From the NCBI GenBank assembly GCA_031378125.1, contig JANNDW010000167.1, positions 1-5,095 of the forward strand: a stretch of DNA of 5,095 bases. The letters are read 5' to 3'. A program made the position numbers and the translations under genes. The stretch comes from LGRD01 sp031378125. GTDB lineage: Bacteria > Pseudomonadota > Gammaproteobacteria > Burkholderiales > Burkholderiaceae_C. Positions 1 to 5,095 of the stretch are shown here, piece after piece. How positions within the stretch are numbered: the stretch's first letter is position 1; every line of letters begins with the position of its first letter. The notes below the pieces were generated by a model. It was given only the letters and a program-made list of their open reading frames with translations. It was not told the DNA's origin and ran no database searches.

Positions 1-15
1 CAGCCACTCAGCCTG

Positions 16-30
16 GCGCCGTTCCGGCGC
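16..30 (-). terminator. weak hairpin downstream of the cytochrome gene
   Basis: A perfect 6-bp inverted repeat (GCGCCG, 3-nt loop, CGGCGC) lies about 20 bases past the stop codon of the cytochrome gene in its direction of transcription. No T-run follows on the minus strand, so it does not meet the usual pattern of an intrinsic terminator. It may act as a 3' stabilising hairpin, or be chance in GC-rich DNA. Confidence 0.25.
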
Positions 31-49
31 AACCCATGCAGCGGCGGCC

Positions 50-631
50 TCAAAGCCCGACGAGGTAGTGCGCCAGGTTCTCGATGTCTTTGTCGTTCAG
101 CGTGTTCGCCACGCTGGTCATGCTGCCCGCATCGTTGGTGCGGGTGCGGGCCTTGAAGTCGCTGAGTTGCTTGACGATGTACTCAAAGTGCTGGCCGGCG
201 ACGCGCGGGACTTCGTTCTGGCCGGCAAAGCCGCCCAGGTGGCACATGGTGCACAGCGTCTCGTCGGCTTTGAGCCTGCCCAGGCGCGCTTTTTCGGGGT
301 CGGCCTTGTACGGTTGCGGGGCCGGCTTCTGCTTGGAGAAATAGTCCGACAGTTCGCGCATGTCGTCGCGGCTCAGGCCGGCCACCATCGGCCCCATCAG
401 GTCGTTCTTGCGGCGCCCCTCCTGGTAGTCGCGCAGCTGCAGGTACATGTAGCGTGCGGTCTGGCCCGCAAGAATCGGGAACTGCGGCAAGGGCGACCGG
501 CCCCCGGGCCCATGGCAGGCGACGCAGACCTCGGCCTTGGCCGGGGCGGCGGGCGCGTCGGTGCTTTGCGCCCGCGCGCACATGCCGGCAAGCAAAAGAC
601 AAGAGACGGAAATGATCAGCGACGGCTTCAT
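50..631 (-). CDS. exported dihaem cytochrome c (c4/c553-like)
   Basis: A 193-residue periplasmic electron carrier with two class I cytochrome c domains. Residues 1-21 form a signal peptide (MKPS, hydrophobic core, probable cleavage after ARA); the LAGMC stretch is not a proper lipobox because Met precedes Cys. Haem 1 is bound at C36-V-A-C39-H40 and haem 2 at C127-T-M-C130-H131. Likely sixth ligands are M82 (or M79) in domain 1 and M171 in domain 2. Each half has the c4-type sequence between haem site and Met, such as YMYLQLRDYQ in the first half and YIVKQLSDFK in the second. The frame is open upstream to a TTG at 670, but ATG 631 is chosen because it directly begins the signal peptide and the upstream part overlaps a terminator. 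No strong ribosome-binding site is seen; GGAA lies about 12 bases upstream. It follows the PQQ-dehydrogenase gene on the same strand, so it is a candidate acceptor for that enzyme. The family is secure; the partnership is inferred from position. Confidence 0.93.
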   Translation of the reverse strand: MKPSLIISVSCLLLAGMCARAQSTDAPAAPAKAEVCVACHGPGGRSPLPQFPILAGQTARYMYLQLRDYQEGRRKNDLMGPMVAGLSRDDMRELSDYFSKQKPAPQPYKADPEKARLGRLKADETLCTMCHLGGFAGQNEVPRVAGQHFEYIVKQLSDFKARTRTNDAGSMTSVANTLNDKDIENLAHYLVGL

Positions 632-665
632 GCGGATGATGGGTTCCGGGTCACGTTGGACGGGC

Positions 666-699
666 AACAAAATGCCCCGGCGGTGAGGCCCGCCGGGGC
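666..699 (-). terminator. Rho-independent terminator between dehydrogenase and cytochrome genes
   Basis: A perfect 10-bp GC-rich inverted repeat (GCCCCGGCGG / CCGCCGGGGC on the plus strand, 674-683 and 690-699, 6-nt loop) is followed on the minus strand by ATTTTGTT. Stem, loop and T-tract are in the right order for transcription leaving the dehydrogenase gene. The plus-strand orientation has no T-run. It ends about 35 bases before the cytochrome ATG, so it would terminate or attenuate read-through into that gene. Confidence 0.7.
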
Positions 700-756
700 T
701 GTCGCCACGGTTGTCGCCGTGGCTGAAGGGGCGGTTGTAGCCGCGGTTTTACGGTA
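697..756. repeat. degenerate 12-bp periodic tract
   Basis: Five consecutive 12-base units each begin GGYT on the plus strand: GGCTGTCGCCAC, GGTTGTCGCCGT, GGCTGAAGGGGC, GGTTGTAGCCGC and GGTTTTACGGTA. Units 1, 2 and 4 are the closest (GGYTGTMGCC). Read on the minus strand in the frame of the cytochrome gene, the tract gives four-residue units NRGY, NRPF, SHGD, NRGD and SPGG after a TAA stop. No ATG or GTG start precedes it, so translation is unlikely. It may be a coding remnant or a simple slippage repeat. Confidence 0.45.
704..723. repeat. 7-bp inverted repeat (second spacer hairpin)
   Basis: GCCACGG, a 6-nt loop (TTGTCG) and CCGTGGC form a perfect hairpin only 4 bases from the terminator stem. 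In the minus-strand transcript it would lie just 5' of the terminator, giving two stacked hairpins. It may protect the 3' end of the dehydrogenase mRNA; this is inference. Confidence 0.4.
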
Positions 757-772
757 AGGCAAGTCGCTTCAA
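746..772 (-). promoter_or_regulatory. possible weak promoter for the cytochrome gene
   Basis: On the minus strand TTGAAG (767-772) is followed after 15 bases by TAAAAC (746-751). The spacing is short and the -10 match is poor. It is listed because the cytochrome gene would need its own promoter if the downstream terminator works, but a transcript started here would still cross that terminator. Confidence 0.15.
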
Positions 773-796
773 CCTGCCGATGCAAGCTGCCGATGC
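771..796. repeat. 13-bp tandem direct repeat
   Basis: Two adjacent copies, AACCTGCCGATGC (771-783) and AAGCTGCCGATGC (784-796), differ at one base. They are flanked by CGCTTCA on both sides (765-771 and 804-810), the right copy including the dehydrogenase stop codon. The repeat sits immediately downstream of the dehydrogenase gene. A local duplication is the simplest explanation. Confidence 0.6.
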
Positions 797-807
797 CTCA
801 ACGCGCT

Positions 808-2538
808 TCAGGGCAGCGCGAACACGAACACCGAGTTGCCGCGCTTGAAGTCGAGCTGGGTGTTGCCGCCCGCGGCCACGGCCACGTACTGCTTGCCCTT
901 GACGGTGTACGACACCGCAGGCGCGTTCACGCCGGCGCCGCACTGGTACTCCCACAGCTTCTTGCCGCTCTTGGCGTCGAAGGCGCGGAACAGGCCGTTG
1001 CCTTCGCCGTTGAACACCAGGTTGCCGGCCGTGGCCAGCACACCGCCGATCAGCGGCTGTTCAGTGTCGAACTTCCAGGCTAGTCTGCCGGTGTCCAGGT
1101 TCACTGCCGCGAGGCGGCCCCATTGTTTTTCACTCGGGATCACCTTGAACGCGCCGCCCAGCCACAGCTTGCCGCCCGGGTAGGGCGAGCCTTCCACGTG
1201 GTAGGTCATCGGCTGGTGCAGGTTGGCGGCGTAGACCAAACGCAGCTTCGGGTTGACGGCCATCGGGCTCCACTCGACGCCGCCGTTGGCGCCCGGCAGC
1301 ATGCGCGCGCCGTCCTTGGTGGGCAGCACCCACATGTTCTCTTGCGGCACCATCGCTTCGCTGAAGCGGATCAGCTCGCCGGTGGCGCGGTCGTGCGTGT
1401 ACACGTGGCCGGTCTTGCCGCCGTGGATGGCGACCTTGCGCATCTTGCCGGCCTTGTCCTTGGCCTCGGTCAGGATCACCGGTGACACGGCGTCCAGGTC
1501 CCACACGTCGTGCGCGATGTACTGGAAGTGCCACTTGTAGGCGCCGGTGTTCAGGTCCACCGCGATGATGGAGTTGGTGTACAGGTTGTCGCCCGGCCGT
1601 TCGGCGCCGTACAGGTCGGGGCTGGGGTTGCCGGCGACGAAGAACGCCATGTTCATGTCCTTGTCGATGGCCGGTGCCATCCACACGCCGCCGCCCAGCG
1701 TCTTGTAGAAGTCGGCGTTCTTCGCGAGTTGCGCCTTCTCGGCGGCAATGTCGCGCAGCATGTTGCGGTTGGTCGCGTCGTTCACTGCCCACACGCCTTC
1801 ATGGCCCTTTTCGGGGATGGTGTAGAAGGTCCACAGCAGCTTGCCGTCGTTGGCGTCGAAGGCCTTCACGAAGCCGCGCACGCCGTATTCACCGCCGTTG
1901 GTGCCGATCAGCACCTTGCCGTTCACGGCCACCGGGGCCATGGTTTCGGAGTAGCCCAACTCAGGGTCGGCGATCTGCGTTTCCCACAGCAGCTTGCCGG
2001 TCTTGGCGTCCAGCGCCACCAGCTTGGCGTCCAAGGTGCCCATGTAGAGCTTGTCGCCCATCACGGCCACGCCGCGGTTGTTCGGGCCGCAGCAGTAGGT
2101 CGTTACGGCGCCCATTTTGTGCTTGTAGTGCCAGAACTCCTTGCCGCTGACAGCGTCGAGCGCGTACACGTGGTTGTACGAGGTGGTGGCGTACATGATG
2201 CCGTCCACAACGATCGGCGCCGTCTCCATCGACTCGACCACGGCCGTCTGGAACACGAAGGCGGGTTTGAGCTTGCCGACGTTCTTGGTGTTGATCTGCG
2301 CGCCGGGGTAGTAGCGCGTTTGCGCGTAGCTCAGGTTGGAGTGCAGCACGTTGGCCGTATCCTTGCCCGCACCGTCCAGCCGGGCCTGCGGCACCGAGAT
2401 GTTCTTGGGCACCGGCGAGCCGCTGGCCGCCCCTTGGCCAGTCACCTCCTGCGCCGGTGTGCCGGCGCCGGCAAGCGCCAGCGTCGCCGAAACCAGCACG
2501 GGCACGAGCCCGCGCCACATCGAAATCGTGCGATTCAT
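808..2538 (-). CDS. exported PQQ-dependent alcohol dehydrogenase (methanol/ethanol family)
   Basis: A 576-residue periplasmic quinoprotein oxidising an alcohol or aldehyde with pyrroloquinoline quinone; the substrate cannot be read from sequence. Residues 1-30 are a signal peptide, and the rest is the eight-bladed propeller. Tryptophan-docking motifs recur near 125-137, 174-186, 225-237, 325-337, 477-489 and 518-530 (for example ALDAKTGKLLW). By motif alignment to methanol dehydrogenase: vicinal disulfide C149-C150 (YCCGPNNRG), PQQ-stacking W286, metal ligands E217 (GGEYGVRG), N304 (GNPSPD) and catalytic D347 (HDVWDLD), and K375 where MxaF has Arg. D349, two residues after the catalytic Asp, is the extra acidic ligand typical of lanthanide-dependent XoxF-type enzymes; MxaF has Ala there. 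There is no CxxCH motif, so it is not a quinohaemoprotein and needs a separate cytochrome, plausibly the downstream gene. The start is supported by AAGGAG 6 bases upstream. No pqq biosynthesis genes are visible. The name xoxF is withheld because the flanking motifs differ from classical XoxF. Confidence 0.94.
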   Translation of the reverse strand: MNRTISMWRGLVPVLVSATLALAGAGTPAQEVTGQGAASGSPVPKNISVPQARLDGAGKDTANVLHSNLSYAQTRYYPGAQINTKNVGKLKPAFVFQTAVVESMETAPIVVDGIMYATTSYNHVYALDAVSGKEFWHYKHKMGAVTTYCCGPNNRGVAVMGDKLYMGTLDAKLVALDAKTGKLLWETQIADPELGYSETMAPVAVNGKVLIGTNGGEYGVRGFVKAFDANDGKLLWTFYTIPEKGHEGVWAVNDATNRNMLRDIAAEKAQLAKNADFYKTLGGGVWMAPAIDKDMNMAFFVAGNPSPDLYGAERPGDNLYTNSIIAVDLNTGAYKWHFQYIAHDVWDLDAVSPVILTEAKDKAGKMRKVAIHGGKTGHVYTHDRATGELIRFSEAMVPQENMWVLPTKDGARMLPGANGGVEWSPMAVNPKLRLVYAANLHQPMTYHVEGSPYPGGKLWLGGAFKVIPSEKQWGRLAAVNLDTGRLAWKFDTEQPLIGGVLATAGNLVFNGEGNGLFRAFDAKSGKKLWEYQCGAGVNAPAVSYTVKGKQYVAVAAGGNTQLDFKRGNSVFVFALP

Positions 2539-2544
2539 TCGAGT

Positions 2545-2550
2545 CTCCTT
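2545..2550 (-). promoter_or_regulatory. ribosome-binding site of the PQQ dehydrogenase
   Basis: AAGGAG on the minus strand, 6 bases before ATG 2538, fixes the start. It is the only strong Shine-Dalgarno sequence seen in this window; neither the ankyrin nor the cytochrome gene has one. Confidence 0.85.
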
Positions 2551-2683
2551 CAGTGTTGTTGTCCGTCAGACTTCGCCTCGGGCCGCAGCAGCGGCGCCGG
2601 GGAAGGCAACGTGGAGGGCTCGGCTCGGCGCAGCCTTCACTGACATGCAGGCCGCGGACGGGTCGGGACACGCGTTTCCTCGC

Positions 2684-2713
2684 TGGCAAGCCTAGACCCA
2701 TTCAAGCTAGATT
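2684..2713 (+). promoter_or_regulatory. possible promoter for the ankyrin gene
   Basis: TGGCAA (2684-2689), an 18-base spacer and TAGATT (2708-2713) form a weak sigma-70-like pair. The predicted transcription start would fall near 2720, at or next to the ATG of the short leader frame, which would make it nearly leaderless. The -35 match is poor, so this is a candidate only. Confidence 0.2.
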
Positions 2714-2716
2714 GAA
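2701..2716. promoter_or_regulatory. 16-bp near-palindrome, candidate operator
   Basis: TTCAAGCTAGATTGAA is palindromic at 14 of 16 positions (arms TTCAA/TTGAA around a central CTAG). It lies in the divergent region between the dehydrogenase and ankyrin genes and overlaps the weak -10 element of the latter. A dimeric repressor or LysR-type regulator could bind here. No regulator gene is in the window. Confidence 0.4.
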
Positions 2717-2719
2717 ACC

Positions 2720-2746
2720 ATGAAAACCACCGGGCTGGCAACATGA
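2720..2746 (+). CDS. possible 8-codon leader peptide (MKTTGLAT) overlapping the ankyrin start
   Basis: ATG at 2720 opens an 8-residue frame ending in TGA at 2744-2746. That stop overlaps the ankyrin ATG (2743-2745) as ATGA, the classic arrangement for translational coupling. The ankyrin gene lacks a clear Shine-Dalgarno sequence, which fits re-initiation after the leader. There is no strong ribosome-binding site for the leader itself, and a chance frame this short is common, so the call is tentative. Confidence 0.25.
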   Translation: MKTTGLAT

Positions 2747-3396
2747 GCAACCGCAGAAGAGCATGCCATGCCCTCTTGTGGATGGCGTTTGCGGGCGCTG
2801 CCCACGCGCAGGCCGATGCCAACCTGAGCATCAACGCCCAGCTGCTGGCCGCTGCGCGCCAGAACGACATGGCGCAGGTGGAGCGAAGCTTGGCCCAGGG
2901 GGCGGCACCCAACTCACGCAATCGGCTGGGCAAGACGCCGCTGCTGCTGAGCGCAGAGAAGGGCAACCTCGCGCTTGCCGAGCGGCTGTTGCGGGCGGGC
3001 GCCGATGTGAACCTGGCGTCGCTGGAGGGCGTGACACCGCTGATGGCGGCCAGCTACAGCGGCGAAGCAGCGCTGGTGCAGCGCCTGCTGGCCGCGGGCG
3101 CCCGAACCGATCCGCTCGACCGGATGAAAAGGCCGGTCATGGTCTACGCCGCCGGGCAGGGCCACGCCGCCGTGATGGCCGCACTGATTGCCGGCGGCGT
3201 GGATGTGAACGCGGCCTATGAACACCAATTGACCGCGTTGATGTGGGCTGCAGGCCAGGGGCACTCGAATGCCGTGAAGTTGCTGCTGGAGCGCGGAGCA
3301 CGCGCCGACGCCAAGGACGACCGGGGCCTGACGGCCCTGGACATGGCGCACCAGGGCGGGCACGCTGCGGCGGCCGCGGTGCTGCATACACGCTGA
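2743..3396 (+). CDS. exported ankyrin-repeat protein
   Basis: A 217-residue protein predicted to act in the periplasm by protein-protein contacts; partner unknown. Residues 1-22 form a signal peptide (NRRR, hydrophobic core LLWMAFAGAA, cleavage after AHA). The mature part is almost entirely ankyrin repeats with 33-residue spacing: a degenerate cap at about 33-60, then 61-93, 94-126, 127-159, 160-192 and a short C-terminal repeat 193-217. The best copies show G-x-TPL-x-x-A and LL-x-x-GAD-x-N signatures, for example TPLLLSAEKGN and RLLRAGADVN; repeats 4 and 5 both contain AAGQGH. No catalytic domain is visible. ATG 2743 is chosen because it gives the signal peptide with positively charged start; no strong ribosome-binding site precedes it. 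The gene is transcribed away from the dehydrogenase and converges on the peptidase gene with 63 bases between stops. Exported ankyrin proteins are known next to catalases in Pseudomonas (AnkB), so a helper role for a periplasmic enzyme is possible but unproven here. Confidence 0.9.
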   Translation: MSNRRRACHALLWMAFAGAAHAQADANLSINAQLLAAARQNDMAQVERSLAQGAAPNSRNRLGKTPLLLSAEKGNLALAERLLRAGADVNLASLEGVTPLMAASYSGEAALVQRLLAAGARTDPLDRMKRPVMVYAAGQGHAAVMAALIAGGVDVNAAYEHQLTALMWAAGQGHSNAVKLLLERGARADAKDDRGLTALDMAHQGGHAAAAAVLHTR

Positions 3397-3459
3397 ACCG
3401 ACACGCCGCCGGCCGGCAAGCAGCGCCCGAACCCGATCCGGCCAGCATCGCGACCGAAT

Positions 3460-5095
3460 TCACCAGCCACACTGCTTGCCCCTGTTCTGCGCCTCGAGCC
3501 AGTTCTGCAGCGGCGCGAAGTACGCGAGGATCGCGCTGGCGTCCATCTCTCGCTGGCCGGTCAGCGCAAACAGCGCGTCCTGCCACGGCTTGGAGGCACC
3601 CATCGCGAGCATCGATTTGAACGCATCGCCGGCAGCGGTGTTGCCGTAGATCGAGCATTCGTGGAGCGGGCCGGTGAAGCCGGCCTTCTGGCACAACGCG
3701 CGGTGGAACTGAAACTGGAGCACCGCCGCGAGAAAGTAGCGCATGTACGGCGTGTCCGTCGGGATGTGGTACTTCGCGCCGGGGTCGAAGAGATCCGCCT
3801 CGGTGCGCGCGATGGGTGGCGCGATGCCCTGGTACTTGAGCTTCAGATCCCACCAATGCTGGTTGTAGTCGGCCGGCTTCACGCGGCCGGCGAACACGTC
3901 CCAGCGCCACTTGTCGACGAGCAGGCCGAACGGCAGGAACGCGATCTTGTCGAGTGCGACCGCTATCTGCTGGTTGATCGTCGCCTTGTCGTTCCTTTCG
4001 ACCCGGGTCAGCAGGCCTTTCGCCTTCAGGTACCCGGGCGTCATCGACAGCACGATCGTGTCGCCGATGGCCTCGTCGAAGCCGTCGTTTGCGCCCGTCT
4101 GATAGAGCACCGGCAGCGTGTGGTAGTTGTTGGAGTAGTAGTTGTGCCCGAGTTCGTGATGGATCGTGGCCAAGTCTTCGTGATTCCTGTTGATGCACAT
4201 CTTGATGCGCAGGTCATTGTCAAGGGTGACGTCCCAAGCGCTTGGATGACAAACCACGTCCTTGCCCTTGGGCTTGTCGAACATCGAGCGTTGCCAGAAC
4301 GTGTCCGGGAGCGGCTGCATGCCGAGCGACGTGTAGAACGCCTCTGCCATCTTCACCATCTTGATCGAGTCGAAATTCTTCTCGAGGACCGGCGCGATGT
4401 CGATCGCCGCGACACCCTTGTGCGGTTCCAGCTCCTTGTAAAGGTAGCCCCATTCCTGTCCCCACATGTTGCCCGTCAAGTGGCTGAAGATCGGGCCGGA
4501 CTTCGGCTGGACCCTGTTGCCGTAGATCTTGTTGATGCCGCGCCGCGCGTAGCAGTGGAGCTGCATGTAGAGCGGCTTGACCTGGTCCCACAGGCGATCG
4601 ACCTCCATCTCGAACATGTCTTCGGGCATGTCGTAACCCGACCGACGCATCGACGAGACATCCTTGAAACCGACCCCGCGCGCACCGGCATTGGCGAGCG
4701 CCACGTAGCGCGTGAACAGCGCTTGCTCGGCTTTGCCGACCTCGTTGTGCCAGCCCTTCCAGGCCGCCAGCAGGTCGTCGGGCTTGCGGCTCTTCTGCAG
4801 CACCTTCGACAGCGCGTCGAGATCCTTGCAGTACTTCTCCTCGGCCTGGGTCGCGCGTTTCTGTGCCGCTGCTTTGGCTTGATCGCCCTTGGCGGCCTTG
4901 ACATTGCGGGCCGCATCGTCGAGCGCCGGCTGGCCCTTCGGGTCACAAACTTTGCCCTTGCCATAGATCGAGGTCATTTCGGCCGCGATCTTGGCGAGCT
5001 CTTCGGCTTGCGCCGGATCGTCAGGCGCCGGTCGGCCGGTGAACTTCAAGAGCAGCAGCTGCCGCCGGGATTCGGCGTCGAGTTCGGCGTAGATC
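3460..5095 (-). CDS. peptidyl-dipeptidase A, family M2 (ACE-like), 5' end outside window
   Basis: The last 544 residues of a zinc peptidase that removes C-terminal dipeptides. The frame is open through the right edge; the first visible codons read IYAELDAESRRQLLLLKF, inside the family's N-terminal helical region, so the signal peptide and start are missing. Numbering from the Leu (TTG) at 5049: zinc motif H298-E299-L300-G301-H302 (HHELGHNYY) and third ligand E326 in DEAIGD. Residues matching the human ACE active site are H268 (CHPSAWD), K426 and H428 (GAKYHIP), Y435, R437 and Y438 (PYMRYF). Cysteines C267/C285 and C453/C465 match conserved ACE disulfides. The C-terminus (GHTGPLHKC-like GFTGPLHEC, then LTGQREMDAS and final GW) is complete. 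Between C35 and C74 is a 38-residue Lys/Ala-rich segment, where human ACE has about five residues between the paired cysteines. All catalytic residues are present, so the enzyme should be active, probably in the periplasm. The physiological substrate in bacteria is unclear. Confidence 0.95.
   Translation of the reverse strand, partial: IYAELDAESRRQLLLLKFTGRPAPDDPAQAEELAKIAAEMTSIYGKGKVCDPKGQPALDDAARNVKAAKGDQAKAAAQKRATQAEEKYCKDLDALSKVLQKSRKPDDLLAAWKGWHNEVGKAEQALFTRYVALANAGARGVGFKDVSSMRRSGYDMPEDMFEMEVDRLWDQVKPLYMQLHCYARRGINKIYGNRVQPKSGPIFSHLTGNMWGQEWGYLYKELEPHKGVAAIDIAPVLEKNFDSIKMVKMAEAFYTSLGMQPLPDTFWQRSMFDKPKGKDVVCHPSAWDVTLDNDLRIKMCINRNHEDLATIHHELGHNYYSNNYHTLPVLYQTGANDGFDEAIGDTIVLSMTPGYLKAKGLLTRVERNDKATINQQIAVALDKIAFLPFGLLVDKWRWDVFAGRVKPADYNQHWWDLKLKYQGIAPPIARTEADLFDPGAKYHIPTDTPYMRYFLAAVLQFQFHRALCQKAGFTGPLHECSIYGNTAAGDAFKSMLAMGASKPWQDALFALTGQREMDASAILAYFAPLQNWLEAQNRGKQCGW

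Noticed and set aside
571..631. Lipoprotein signal for the cytochrome (LAGMC near residue 18)
   Set aside because: Met before the Cys does not fit the lipobox, and a standard signal-peptidase site (ARA before Q22) follows directly.
68..757. Plus-strand open frame opposite the cytochrome gene
   Set aside because: Shadow of the cytochrome gene, with low-complexity Val/Ala/Gly composition and no ribosome-binding site or domain.
2582..2595. Small hairpin GCCGC-AGCA-GCGGC in the dehydrogenase 5' region
   Set aside because: A 5-bp GC stem of this kind is expected by chance and no riboswitch-like conserved architecture is visible around it.
1510..2643. Long plus-strand open frame (377 codons) antisense to the dehydrogenase gene
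   Set aside because: Its product is Val/His/Arg/Gly-rich with no recognisable domain, and it mirrors the codon pattern of the well-supported dehydrogenase on the other strand, a known artefact in GC-rich genes.
2704..2720. Sigma-54-like GG-N10-GC pattern on the minus strand upstream of the dehydrogenase
   Set aside because: Only the GG and GC pairs match; the rest of the TGGCAC/TTGCA consensus is missing, and it is about 165 bases from the gene.
3397..3459. Possible bidirectional terminator in the convergent gap (GGCCGG at 3411-3416 and CCGGCC at 3438-3443)
   Set aside because: Only a 6-bp stem with a 21-base loop and no T-run on either strand; such short GC repeats are frequent here by chance.
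3137..4198. Minus-strand open frame (353 codons) spanning the ankyrin 3' half and the peptidase 3' half
   Set aside because: It crosses two clear genes in a different frame and gives an Arg/Pro/Ala-rich product with no family resemblance.

Overview
The window looks like chromosomal DNA from a high-GC proteobacterium. The strongest match is a betaproteobacterium of the Burkholderiales / Comamonadaceae type. This is inferred from the GC-rich third codon positions, the periplasmic quinoprotein with its own c-type cytochrome, and a bacterial homologue of angiotensin-converting enzyme. The sequence alone does not prove a taxon.

Layout: (i) 50-631, minus strand: an exported dihaem cytochrome c of the c4/c553 type. 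(ii) 632-807: a gene-free spacer with a terminator-like hairpin, a second hairpin, a degenerate 12-bp periodic tract and a 13-bp tandem repeat. (iii) 808-2538, minus strand: an exported PQQ-dependent alcohol dehydrogenase with metal and cofactor residues intact, including the Asp-x-Asp signature of lanthanide-dependent enzymes. (iv) 2539-2742: a divergent intergenic region with a good ribosome-binding site for the dehydrogenase, a 16-bp near-palindrome, and an 8-codon leader frame that overlaps the next start as ATGA. (v) 2743-3396, plus strand: an exported protein made almost entirely of ankyrin repeats. (vi) 3397-3459: a short convergent gap with no convincing terminator. (vii) 3460 to the right edge, minus strand: a peptidyl-dipeptidase A (family M2, ACE-like) whose N-terminus lies outside the window.

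How the genes may work together: the dehydrogenase would oxidise an alcohol or aldehyde in the periplasm and pass electrons to a cytochrome c, plausibly the one encoded just downstream on the same strand, and then to a terminal oxidase. The spacer terminator suggests that the cytochrome is either expressed less than the dehydrogenase or has its own promoter. The ankyrin protein shares the divergent control region with the dehydrogenase and is also predicted to be periplasmic, so it may be an accessory or protective partner, though nothing in the sequence proves this. The M2 peptidase appears functionally unrelated.

All four genes belong to known families. I see no clear new multi-gene system. 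The points most worth checking are the metal signature of the dehydrogenase, the control region around 2684-2746, the repeat-rich spacer 666-796, and the Lys/Ala-rich insertion in the peptidase.
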